The notes beneath the pieces were generated by a model, which saw only the letters and a list, made by a program, of their open reading frames with translations, was not told the DNA's origin and made no database searches. Shown piece by piece: positions 57,401 through 64,000 of a DNA stretch of 64,000 bases (positions are counted from its first letter, which is position 1; each line of letters opens with the position of its first letter). This DNA comes from JAJCYL01 sp965206015 (GTDB lineage Bacteria > Bacteroidota > Bacteroidia > Cytophagales > Cyclobacteriaceae): contig CBDBIW010000016.1 of assembly GCA_965206015.1 (NCBI GenBank), positions 310,001-374,000 on the forward strand, in the 5' to 3' direction. The translations under genes and the position numbers were made by a program.

Positions 57401-57487
57401 GAACTGGCCCTGATGGAAGATTTGGTGCCACACTTGAACAAGCTGGCTGAAGGCCGTGAAATTTCAGGACTAGCGGCCTATGAGTAA
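54485..57487 (+). CDS. hsdR: Type I restriction endonuclease subunit R
   Basis: A 1000-residue HsdR of the EcoR124-like (IC) type. The N-terminal nuclease has YDVILLINGVPVVQIELKT near residue 118-136 (D...E-x-K). The two-lobed motor has Walker A HTTGSGKTLTS near residue 275, FDECHRSQFG near residue 393, FTGTPVFE near residue 420, and VVDMLLTGFDSK and QAFSRTNRI (motifs V and VI) near residues 640-675. The C-terminal helical part binds the methylase core. The stop overlaps hsdS by 8 bases. All nuclease and motor motifs look intact. Confidence 0.95.
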   Translation: MTQESQIENDLIQRLQEDLKYTYRQDIGDRNALEQNFKKKFQTLNKVSLTDAEFSRLKEQIINPDVFQAAKLLRETNYFQRDDGTPLNFTLVNIKDWCKNEFEVISQLRINTESSHHRYDVILLINGVPVVQIELKTLGITPRRAMQQIVDYKTDPGNGYTNSLLCFMQLFIVSNVIETIYFSNNNNQHFSFKADEQFLPVYRFADKENKKINHLNDFTGKFLSKCQLGQMISRYMVLVATEQKIMVMRPYQIYAVKEIVECIHENRGNGYIWHTTGSGKTLTSFKASTLLKDNPDVEKCLFVVDRKDLDRQTRLEFNKFQEGCVEENTNTAVLVKRMLSTDYTNKVIVTTIQKLGLALDENSRRNKARTRNGQQTYKERLEPLKDKRVVFIFDECHRSQFGDNHKAIKEFFPNAQLFGFTGTPVFEDNATYKQIDGKEESFVTTESIFQKRLHGYTITHAIEDRNVLRFHIDYFKPEGDSKPKPGEAIAQQAVVEAILAKHDSATCSRRFNGILATSSINSAIEYYQLFKEIQAKKKEEGDSFIPLNLACVFSPPAEGNKDVQQLQEDLTQEKTDNQEAPEAKKKALKTIIADYNKHYKTSHSINEFDLYYQDVQQRIKDQKYTNAEYPRKNKIDLTIVVDMLLTGFDSKYLNTLYVDKNLKYHGLIQAFSRTNRILNDTKPYGNVLDFRKQQAEVDKAIALFSGEDTSRAKEIWMVDPAPVVIKEYEKAVKALDTFMQGHGLECKPEQVNNLKGDNARGDFINYFKNVQRLKTQLDQYTDITEDNKKEIDNLLPEDNLRSFRGAYIETAKQLKAQQDKDSGSDETNTVDQLDFEFVLFASSVIDYDYIMGLIAQYTQSKPEKQKMTKEQLINLLSSSANLMDERDDIKDYINSLQTDKGLAEKEIREGYQAFKAEKSSRELMEIAEKHGLDTEPLHSFVEGIMDRMIFDGEQLSDLLAPLDLGWRARVQKELALMEDLVPHLNKLAEGREISGLAAYE

Positions 57488-58739
57488 GCAAGCGGAAAAA
57501 GCCTTGCTGCCGACACTGCGTTTTCCCGAGTTTCGGGATGCGGGGGATTGGGTGGAGAAGCGGCTGGGGGAGGTTTTGAAGTATGAGCAACCTACAAAGT
57601 ACTTAGTAGATACATCTGAATACTCTGCTAAATTTACTACACCAGTGCTAACAGCTGGTAAGACCCTCATCCTCGGATACACGAACGAAACGATTGGAAT
57701 TTACAACAATCTTCCTGTGATTATCTTTGATGATTTCACCACAGTATACAAATTTGTTAACTTCCCCTTCAAGGTAAAATCTTCCGCAATGAAGATGCTG
57801 ACGGTCGTGAATGATGCCGACGACATCCGTTTTATTCATTCTGCGATGTTCCATGTCAAGTTCCAAGTTGGAGTACACAAGCGATACTGGATTGCCGAAT
57901 ATCAGAAAGAGAAAATCCTGTCCCCCCGCCCCCCCGAACAACAAAAAATCGCCGATTGCCTCTCATCCCTCGACGAACTGATCACCACACAGGCGCAAAA
58001 ACTCGACGCCCTTAAAACCCATAAAAAAGGCCTGATGCAGCAGTTTTTCCCCGGTGAGGGCAAAACCCTTCCGACACTGCGCTTTCCCGAGTTTCGGGAT
58101 GCGGGGGATTGGGAAACTCATAGGTTCAGCGAGGTTTATTCATTCTATCCTACAAACTCGTTTTCAAGGGACAAATTGAACTACAGTGCTGGGCTGGTAA
58201 AGAATATTCATTATGGGGATATCCATACGAAATTTTCTACATTATTTGACATCAGAAATGAAACAGTTCCGTTTGTTAACCTTTCTCAATCGATAGAAAA
58301 TATTAAATCGGATAGCTTTTGCGTTGAGGGTGATATAATTTTAACTGATGCATCAGAAGATTTAAATGATGTTGGGAAAAGTATTGAAATCGTAGATTTG
58401 AATAATGAAAATCTGTTGTCAGGGCTACACACTATTTTAGCCAGACAGGTCAAAGAAAAGCTAGTTACTGGGTTTGGAGGGTATTTATTCAAATCTATGG
58501 GCATTCGAGCAAGAATCCAAAGAGAAGCGCAAGGTGCAAAGGTCTTTGGCATCTTGAAGGAGCGGTTGGGAAACGTGGAAATTTATTTTCCAGAATACAA
58601 GATCGAACAACAAAAAATCGCCAATTGCCTCTCGTCTCTCGACGAGCTGATCAGCGCACAGGCGCAAAAAATCGCCGCCCTTAAAACCCATAAAAAAGGC
58701 CTGATACAACAACTCTTTCCACAACCTACTTCTCAATGA
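57480..58739 (+). CDS. hsdS: Type I restriction specificity subunit S
   Basis: A 419-residue HsdS with two target-recognition domains in the usual head-to-tail plan. Each half opens with LPTLRFPEFRDAGDW (residues 10 and 197) and closes with a coiled-coil spacer (EQQKIADCLSSLDELI..., LKTHKKGLMQQ). The first domain follows KRLGEVLKYEQP, the second RFSEVYSFYP; they are unlike each other, so the DNA target should be two different half sites. The conserved parts are much more GC-rich than the domains. It overlaps hsdR and the next truncated ORF (ATGA). Gene order R-S-M is unusual. Confidence 0.93.
   Translation: MSKQAEKALLPTLRFPEFRDAGDWVEKRLGEVLKYEQPTKYLVDTSEYSAKFTTPVLTAGKTLILGYTNETIGIYNNLPVIIFDDFTTVYKFVNFPFKVKSSAMKMLTVVNDADDIRFIHSAMFHVKFQVGVHKRYWIAEYQKEKILSPRPPEQQKIADCLSSLDELITTQAQKLDALKTHKKGLMQQFFPGEGKTLPTLRFPEFRDAGDWETHRFSEVYSFYPTNSFSRDKLNYSAGLVKNIHYGDIHTKFSTLFDIRNETVPFVNLSQSIENIKSDSFCVEGDIILTDASEDLNDVGKSIEIVDLNNENLLSGLHTILARQVKEKLVTGFGGYLFKSMGIRARIQREAQGAKVFGILKERLGNVEIYFPEYKIEQQKIANCLSSLDELISAQAQKIAALKTHKKGLIQQLFPQPTSQ
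57510..57551 (+). repeat. 42-bp repeat at start of each hsdS half (copy 1)
   Basis: The same 42 bases recur at 58071-58112 with one change (GCGTTTTCCC against GCGCTTTCCC). They code for PTLRFPEFRDAGDW. The high identity compared with the recognition domains around them suggests exchange between halves or with other hsdS genes. Confidence 0.88.
57936..58040 (+). repeat. About 105-bp spacer repeat in hsdS (copy 1)
   Basis: Codes for the central coiled-coil spacer; a close copy is at 58605-58709. Both begin GAACAACAAAAAATCGCC and contain CTTAAAACCCATAAAAAAGG. It is preceded by a C6-G-C7 stretch at 57922-57935, another slippage-prone site within the gene. Confidence 0.85.
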
Positions 58740-58864
58740 GTTTTAAGCCCAAAATACGATCCCGCAAAACCATGAGAGGGCTCGCTACCCGAATCAGAGA
58801 GGATTTGAATAACAAAGATTTTGTATTGTTGTATGCTTACCATGGAACGGGAAAAACACCTTAG
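58736..58864 (+). pseudogene. Truncated P-loop ATPase ORF between hsdS and hsdM
   Basis: ATG 58736 overlaps the hsdS stop (ATGA) and opens a 42-codon frame: MSFKPKIRSRKTMRGLATRI, then DFVLLYAYHGTGKTP and a stop. GTGKT is the end of a Walker A motif, and the opening resembles the N-terminus of large AAA-type proteins (PrrC/RloC anticodon-nuclease-like or similar) that accompany type I loci. The rest of such a protein, hundreds of residues, is absent; hsdM starts 12 bases after the stop. It is best seen as the stump left by a deletion. The link to anticodon nucleases is from memory of the family layout, not proven here. Confidence 0.6.
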
Positions 58865-58876
58865 ACAGTTTAGGAC

Positions 58877-60562
58877 ATGACAGCAAAAGACCAAAAGCAA
58901 TTAGGCGCAACCCTTTGGGGTATCGCAGATCAGTTAAGAGGCGCAATGAATGCGGATGATTTCCGTGATTATATGTTGTCTTTCCTGTTTTTGCGCTACT
59001 TATCCGACAATTATGAAACTGCTGCACAAAAAGAACTGGGTTCTGATTATCCAGTCCTGGAAGACGGGGATAATCGAACACCATTGGCCGTATGGTATGA
59101 GAAAAATGCAGGTGATATAGTTGAATTTGAAAAGCAAATGCGCAAAAAAGTGCATTATGTTGTCAAACCTGCCTATCTGTGGAATAGCATTTATGAGCAT
59201 GCCAGAACCCAAAGTGATGCTTTACTTAAAAACCTGGAAAAAGGATTCAAGTACATTGAAAACGAATCTTTCGAAAGCACCTTTCAAGGATTGTTCTCAG
59301 AAATCAATCTCAATTCTGAAAAACTCGGAAAAGATTACACAACCAGAAATTCCAAATTATGCAATATCATAACAAAGATTGCTGAAGGTATTTCTGAATT
59401 CTCAACTGATACAGATACGCTAGGAGATGCCTATGAATACTTGATTAGTCAGTTTGCTGCTGGTTCCGGAAAGAAGGCCGGAGAGTTTTATACACCTCAG
59501 CAGATTTCAAATATCCTTTCTGAAATTGTGATCCTGGATAGTCAGGACCCGGGCAGCGGTAAAAAGAAAAAGCTTGACAAAGTTCTGGACTTTGCTTGTG
59601 GTTCCGGTTCCTTGTTGTTAAACATTCGCAAACGCCTTGACACCAATAGCATTAATAAAATATACGGTCAGGAAAAGAATATTACCACTTATAACCTGGC
59701 TAGAATGAACATGCTACTTCATGGGATGAAAGACTCAGAGTTCGAGATATTTCATGGAGATACATTGACTAATGATTGGGATGTTTTAAGTGAAATGAAT
59801 CCCGCCAAGAAACTGGAATTCGAAGCTGTGGTTGCCAATCCGCCATTTAGCTATAGGTGGGAACCAAAAGAAGAAACGGGAGAAGACTTCCGTTTCAAAA
59901 GCTACGGTTTAGCTCCTAAGTCGGCTGCTGATTTTGCATTCCTGCTGCATGGGTTTCATTTTCTAAGCTCAGAAGGAACCATGGCAGTGATATTGCCACA
60001 TGGAGTATTATTCAGAGGCGGGGCAGAAGAGCGGATAAGAACCAGGTTTTTGAAAGACGATAATATAGATACGATCATTGGTCTTCCGTCAAATCTTTTC
60101 TTTTCTACCGGAATTCCTGTTTGTATTCTGGTACTTAAAAAGTGTAAAAAGTTCGATGATGTTTTAATTGTAAACGCATCAGAGGATTTTGAAAAGGGGA
60201 AAAAGCAGAATCAATTGACTGACGCTCACCTTGATAAAATTGTTGAGACATATCAAAACAGAACCGAAGAAGAACGTTTTTCAAGGCGTGTTTCTATGGA
60301 AGAAATTGAGACAAACAATTTCAACCTCAATATTTCACGATATGTCAGTACAGCAAAAGCTGAAGAGAAGGTTGACCTCAAAAAGGTACATAAGGATTTA
60401 ACAGCAATTGAAAAGAAGTCGACTGATGCGCGAACAAGACACAACCAATTCTTAAAGGAACTTGGCTTGCCTCCAATTTTGTTTTTGAAGTATTTCGTCC
60501 TGTTTGGAGGCGGTGTTTTGTATAGATGTATCGAAGGCTTAAAAAATTATCTTGTTATTTAG
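58877..60562 (+). CDS. hsdM: Type I DNA methyltransferase subunit M
   Basis: A 561-residue N6-adenine methylase. The N-terminal HsdM_N domain opens with LGATLWGIADQLRGAMNADDFRDYML. AGEFYTPQQIS near residue 210, LDFACGSGSLLLNI near residue 238 (SAM motif I) and VVANPPFSYRW near residue 318 (motif IV, N-P-P-F) are intact. The usual C-terminal helical end (HNQFLKELGLPP) is followed by about 28 atypical residues up to the stop at 60562, running into the end of the convergent DUF4136 gene. So the true end was probably replaced. With hsdS it should make the methylase. Confidence 0.93.
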   Translation: MTAKDQKQLGATLWGIADQLRGAMNADDFRDYMLSFLFLRYLSDNYETAAQKELGSDYPVLEDGDNRTPLAVWYEKNAGDIVEFEKQMRKKVHYVVKPAYLWNSIYEHARTQSDALLKNLEKGFKYIENESFESTFQGLFSEINLNSEKLGKDYTTRNSKLCNIITKIAEGISEFSTDTDTLGDAYEYLISQFAAGSGKKAGEFYTPQQISNILSEIVILDSQDPGSGKKKKLDKVLDFACGSGSLLLNIRKRLDTNSINKIYGQEKNITTYNLARMNMLLHGMKDSEFEIFHGDTLTNDWDVLSEMNPAKKLEFEAVVANPPFSYRWEPKEETGEDFRFKSYGLAPKSAADFAFLLHGFHFLSSEGTMAVILPHGVLFRGGAEERIRTRFLKDDNIDTIIGLPSNLFFSTGIPVCILVLKKCKKFDDVLIVNASEDFEKGKKQNQLTDAHLDKIVETYQNRTEEERFSRRVSMEEIETNNFNLNISRYVSTAKAEEKVDLKKVHKDLTAIEKKSTDARTRHNQFLKELGLPPILFLKYFVLFGGGVLYRCIEGLKNYLVI

Positions 60563-61209
60563 TTAGGTACGCCAAAACCTCTGGCAAGAACTCTATAATT
60601 ATCTAATATTTTACCAACGGTATGTCTAAGAAACCTGGCTTCATCCATTCTTTGCACTACGCCCGAGGCATATCCTTGCCAAACGGTTTTCTTGGCTTTT
60701 CTGTCAAAGAAAGTTATCAGTAGTGAACCTTCATTCATTTCACAATCAATGGCCGCATAGTCCAGATTCTTCTGGTCAATGAATCCGGCATCTGTAGTGC
60801 CTACATTAAAATAATCAGCAAATTCTGCTGCCTCCCCCGTTTCAGTCTGGGTATTATCATCCGCAAGTTTTGCATCTCTATCATGTGAGTTGACATAGGA
60901 AGAAAAGTTCGGTTGTGCGTAACCTTTCATTTGAAAATCATCATAAAAAACCTTGTATGAGACTATAAGGCTCGGCTTTTTTTCTTCGTAGCTAAATCCT
61001 AATGTTCTCATGCGTTGACTGATAAATTTTTCGACCAACTCCTTGTTTTTATCATCGACCCCAGCTTCGGTATTTACCATAAAGTCATATGAATCATATT
61101 TACTGAACTTACCACTATAGCTGTAATCTGATTCTATTATCCTATCGTAATAGGAGGCGCATCCGGAAGTCAATCCGATCAAAACAATAAATAGCAAAGG
61201 TTTCTTCAT
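60559..61209 (-). CDS. DUF4136 family lipoprotein
   Basis: A 216-residue lipoprotein (lipobox GLTSGCASYY) with the DUF4136 layout: the strand YDSYDFMVN, a helical ELVEKFISQRMRTLGF segment, PSLIVSYKVFY, and the end LITFFDRKAKKTVWQGYASG followed by a short helix with VGKILDNY. The function is unknown; family members are periplasmic or outer-membrane lipoproteins common in Bacteroidota. It converges on hsdM, with 4 bases of overlap. Confidence 0.85.
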   Translation of the reverse strand: MKKPLLFIVLIGLTSGCASYYDRIIESDYSYSGKFSKYDSYDFMVNTEAGVDDKNKELVEKFISQRMRTLGFSYEEKKPSLIVSYKVFYDDFQMKGYAQPNFSSYVNSHDRDAKLADDNTQTETGEAAEFADYFNVGTTDAGFIDQKNLDYAAIDCEMNEGSLLITFFDRKAKKTVWQGYASGVVQRMDEARFLRHTVGKILDNYRVLARGFGVPN

Positions 61210-61272
61210 AATGCCAACTGTTATTTTCTTCTAAAATATTACTCTAAATCTAATGGATTTAACAGATAATTC

Positions 61273-64000
61273 TTACTTGATACCACTTAATGGCAAAATT
61301 ATTTTTCCAGCTTCATGCTTTTTGGCCAAAACATTAAACGCTTCCACTTCATTTCTCATAAGGTCAGAGTAGGGTTTTTTTAGTTCTGAATATTGCTGTT
61401 TCAAATCCGCCCATCTCTCCATCATACCTCCTGTCGGTGCATTATCTTCATCAACAATTACTTTGTAAAGTCTGGCAATATGATTCGTGAAAACCCTCCG
61501 GAAATTGATTTCGTCCTGAGCAGTTTCAATTTTATTTTGAACCAATGTATTTTCTACCTCGGCTAGCTTTTTATCCAGCTCTTCAGCTTTATCCGCTAGC
61601 TCATCACCAAGACCGGCAGCTGAAATCTTTTCCCCCATTGATTTGGTCTGATTCCGTATGGACCTGATATTTCTAATCACGTCCTGCGATTCATCTATTA
61701 ATCCAATTACATCCATTTCCAGGTCATACTTCTTTTGATAATCAGCAATGGTGATGTTACTCCACCGGGGATCAGCTTTCACTTCTATTTGTTCGGAGGC
61801 ACTCCAATCTCCTATTTTTAATGCTACCTTATAAAATCCCGGAACAGCTCTGGAGCCTGGAGTGCTATCACTACTAAATACCATGGAGACAAAATTGTCT
61901 ACCATTTTTGGTGCCTGATAGCATAAGTTCCATTGAACTTGGTTAAATCCTTTCCTTAGCTCCAGTTTACCACTATCGGAGTTTTCTGAATCAGAGCTCC
62001 AGCTTTGCACCATTCTACCCCTGGAATCTGTGATTTGAATGGACGCATTATCCTCAGGTATATTCTCTAAATAAAAATTAATCGCTGCACTGAATCCCCT
62101 TCGCCCACCTACATTGGTCCGATAGGTAGCTCTTGGAGGGAATAAGAATCGTTCCTGGCCAATCAGAGACTCATTGACGTTGTGAAGTGGAGTTAAGTCG
62201 TCAAGAATCCAGAATGAACGGCCTTGGGTACTGATGACTAAATCCTGGTTATGAACCTCCATGTCCGTCACGGGGGTAACCGGTAAGTTCAACTGAAAAG
62301 GTTGCCAGCTTTGGCCATCATTGAACGAAATATAAATGCCAAATTCAGTTCCGGCATATAATAGACCCTTTTTGTCGGGGTCTTCAGCAATGGCCCTGAC
62401 AAAGGAGGTGGAAGGAATTCCGTTAGAACCTGTTGTGAGCGTACTCCAGCTTTTACCATGGTCATTTGTCCTGAAAATATAAGGCCTGAAATCATTGTCG
62501 CGGTATTTATAGACGGCCACAAATGCACGGCCCGACTGATGTGTTGAAAGCTCGATTTTGTTGACAGTGCCTTCATTTGGCATACCCGGAGGTGTAATAT
62601 TGGACCAATTTTTCCCTCCATCCGTTGTGACATGAATCAAACCGTCATCTGAGCCTGCCCATATTTCACCACTATTAACCGGCGACTCTTCCAGGGCAAA
62701 TATGGAAGAGTAAACTTCTACACCAGTGGCATCATGTTGAATTGGTCCGCCGGGGATGTCAAAGTATTTGTCCAGCGACCGGGTTAGGTCGGGGCTAATT
62801 ATCTCCCAGGTTTGCCCATGGTTGGTAGATTTATGAACAAAATTCGAACCCATGTAGAGCTCAGATGTATGGTAGTTAGAGACAAATAGCGGAAAGTTCC
62901 ATTGCCATCTATATTTAAGGTCTCTTTGCTCCGTACCTTCCGTATAGTGAGGATAAGCTGTCATTTGAAGTTCCTGCCCACTTTTTCTATTGTAATAGGT
63001 TATCTCTCCACTGTAAGTGCCAGCATAAATAATATCGAAATCGGTTGGGTGAGCTGCTACGTCAGCACTTTCTCCTCCTCCAATTGCTTCCCAATGTTCT
63101 GTATTGGAAATGGAAGGCAACGATTGACTGGGCACAGAAATAGTTGTATTATCCTGTTGCCCTGCATAGACCCTGTAGGGAAACTGGTTGTCCACTGTGA
63201 CCCGGTAGAATTCGGAGGTCGGCTGATTTTCCTGGGTTGACCAGCTTTTACCGCCATTTAAACTGATGTTAGCACCACCGTCATTGCAGTTAATCATGAT
63301 ATCGGTGTCATTAGGATTGACCCAGACACCATGATTATCCCCATGGGGAGTCCCTATTCGCTCAAAATTTTCACCTCCGTCGATGGACTTGTAGAACCCT
63401 GTATTTGATGAATAAACCGTGTTTTCATCTTGGGGATCAGCGGTTAAATGTGTGTAGTACCATCCTCTTTGCCTTTGGTGGTGATCCCGATTGATGCGTT
63501 TCCAGCTAGTTCCTCCATCTTCCGATAGGTAGAGGCCTCCACTCTCCTCTTCTGCTGCCTGAATGAGTGCCCAAACCCGCAGAGGGTTGGCGGGAGATAC
63601 GGCAACAGCAATTCTTCCTAAAAGACCGGTTGGTAACCCGCCTTCTAATTTCTTCCAGGAGTCTCCGCTATCATTGGAGCGATAGATGCCACCCTCCTTG
63701 CCACCGTCGATCATGGCATAGGGCTTACGTTCACCTCTCCACGCAGCTGCATAGAGGATGCGTGGGTTTTCAGGATTCATGGCTATGTCAATCACCCCGG
63801 TTTCATCGCTGATAAAAAGAGACTTGGTCCAGTTGTTTCCTCCATCGGTACTTTTGAAAAGACCTCTCTCGGCATTAGGGCCAAATATATTTCCCAGAAC
63901 TGCAACATAAACCAGGTTAGGATCAGAAGGATGAACAATGATTTTTGCCATTTGACCCGCTGATTTAAGCCCTGAAAATGACCATGTTTTGCCCTGGTCA
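61273..64000 (-). CDS. Large BNR/sortilin-type beta-propeller protein, partial
   Basis: The frame is open from the stop at 61273 to the right edge, so the N-terminus is outside. The visible 909 residues begin ...SAGQMAKIIVHPSDPNL. Repeated S-x-D-x-G-x-x-W motifs (STDGGNNWTK, SNDSGDSWKK, SEDGGTSWKR, SINGGENF, TTDGGKNWSN, TNDHGKSWST, SFNDGQSWQP) give a BNR/VPS10-like propeller, as in many exported Bacteroidota proteins labelled glycosyl hydrolase or sortilin-like. A C-terminal part of about 250 residues has a beta domain and a helical region (DVIGLIDESQDVIRNIRSIR) near the end. No enzyme activity can be claimed. Confidence 0.85.
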   Translation of the reverse strand, partial: DQGKTWSFSGLKSAGQMAKIIVHPSDPNLVYVAVLGNIFGPNAERGLFKSTDGGNNWTKSLFISDETGVIDIAMNPENPRILYAAAWRGERKPYAMIDGGKEGGIYRSNDSGDSWKKLEGGLPTGLLGRIAVAVSPANPLRVWALIQAAEEESGGLYLSEDGGTSWKRINRDHHQRQRGWYYTHLTADPQDENTVYSSNTGFYKSIDGGENFERIGTPHGDNHGVWVNPNDTDIMINCNDGGANISLNGGKSWSTQENQPTSEFYRVTVDNQFPYRVYAGQQDNTTISVPSQSLPSISNTEHWEAIGGGESADVAAHPTDFDIIYAGTYSGEITYYNRKSGQELQMTAYPHYTEGTEQRDLKYRWQWNFPLFVSNYHTSELYMGSNFVHKSTNHGQTWEIISPDLTRSLDKYFDIPGGPIQHDATGVEVYSSIFALEESPVNSGEIWAGSDDGLIHVTTDGGKNWSNITPPGMPNEGTVNKIELSTHQSGRAFVAVYKYRDNDFRPYIFRTNDHGKSWSTLTTGSNGIPSTSFVRAIAEDPDKKGLLYAGTEFGIYISFNDGQSWQPFQLNLPVTPVTDMEVHNQDLVISTQGRSFWILDDLTPLHNVNESLIGQERFLFPPRATYRTNVGGRRGFSAAINFYLENIPEDNASIQITDSRGRMVQSWSSDSENSDSGKLELRKGFNQVQWNLCYQAPKMVDNFVSMVFSSDSTPGSRAVPGFYKVALKIGDWSASEQIEVKADPRWSNITIADYQKKYDLEMDVIGLIDESQDVIRNIRSIRNQTKSMGEKISAAGLGDELADKAEELDKKLAEVENTLVQNKIETAQDEINFRRVFTNHIARLYKVIVDEDNAPTGGMMERWADLKQQYSELKKPYSDLMRNEVEAFNVLAKKHEAGKIILPLSGIK

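Noticed and set aside
54026..60562. Restriction locus as an integrase-borne island with att sites
   Set aside because: No integrase and no repeat of the tRNA 3' end was found near 60562 or elsewhere in the window.

Overview
The window looks like a chromosome segment of a marine, polysaccharide-degrading member of the Bacteroidota, probably of the Cytophagales/Flammeovirga side. This is inferred from a SusC/SusD pair, several lipoproteins, a surface protein with a type IX secretion sorting domain, Bacteroidota-type promoter boxes (TAnnTTTG), long single-chain PurL, and moderate to low GC. No 16S gene is present, so the rank is not firmer than that.

Positions 1-30307 form an alginate utilisation locus. 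A leftward operon (7016 to 1) encodes an RraA-like protein, a PL7 alginate lyase, a PL6 alginate lyase, an unrecognised secreted lipoprotein and a heparinase II/III-type lyase that runs off the left edge. Divergent from it are a BASS-type transporter and an enolase-superfamily enzyme, each broken by a small indel. A FadR-type GntR regulator with upstream operator-like repeats follows, then SusC, SusD and a SusE-position lipoprotein closed by a strong terminator. A second operon (16947-30307) holds a second PL6, a PL17 oligoalginate lyase, KdgF, an MFS transporter, two SDR reductases, KDG kinase, a PPi-type phosphofructokinase, a second KDG-kinase-like protein, a DUF2721 membrane protein, KDPG aldolase and an Nramp-related transporter. 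Together they cut alginate outside the cell, import the oligomers, and convert unsaturated uronate to DEH, KDG, KDPG, and then pyruvate plus glyceraldehyde 3-phosphate.

Positions 30312-32290 hold two IS5-type elements, one with a frameshifted transposase and one truncated. Then come a SLC12-like permease, a solitary ribbon-helix-helix protein with a large inverted-repeat operator, a glutamate-synthase-like flavoprotein and purL.

Positions 40726-44480 are an accessory stretch. A repeat-rich leader precedes a BspA-like surface protein whose signal-peptide region is interrupted by a 16-C homopolymer that puts the gene out of frame (a likely phase-variable gene), followed by the fossil of an ABC permease.

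Positions 44485-53913 hold RidA, a site-2 protease and a HAD phosphatase leftward, and a rightward L-fucose catabolic operon: a second Nramp-related transporter, zinc dehydrogenase, UxaA-type dehydratase, lactonase, L-fucose dehydrogenase and FucP.

A tRNA with CAU anticodon at 54026 is followed by a type I restriction-modification locus in the order hsdR-hsdS-(truncated P-loop ORF)-hsdM. The window ends with a DUF4136 lipoprotein and a large BNR/sortilin-type beta-propeller protein that runs off the right edge.

The most interesting points are the poly-C switched surface protein, the Nramp-related transporters lacking metal-site motifs in two sugar operons, the P-loop ATPase remnant inside the type I locus, the PPi-type PFK within the alginate operon, and a possible antisense RNA next to susC. 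Two metabolic genes and one transposase carry simple indels, so either local gene decay or sequence error has to be considered.
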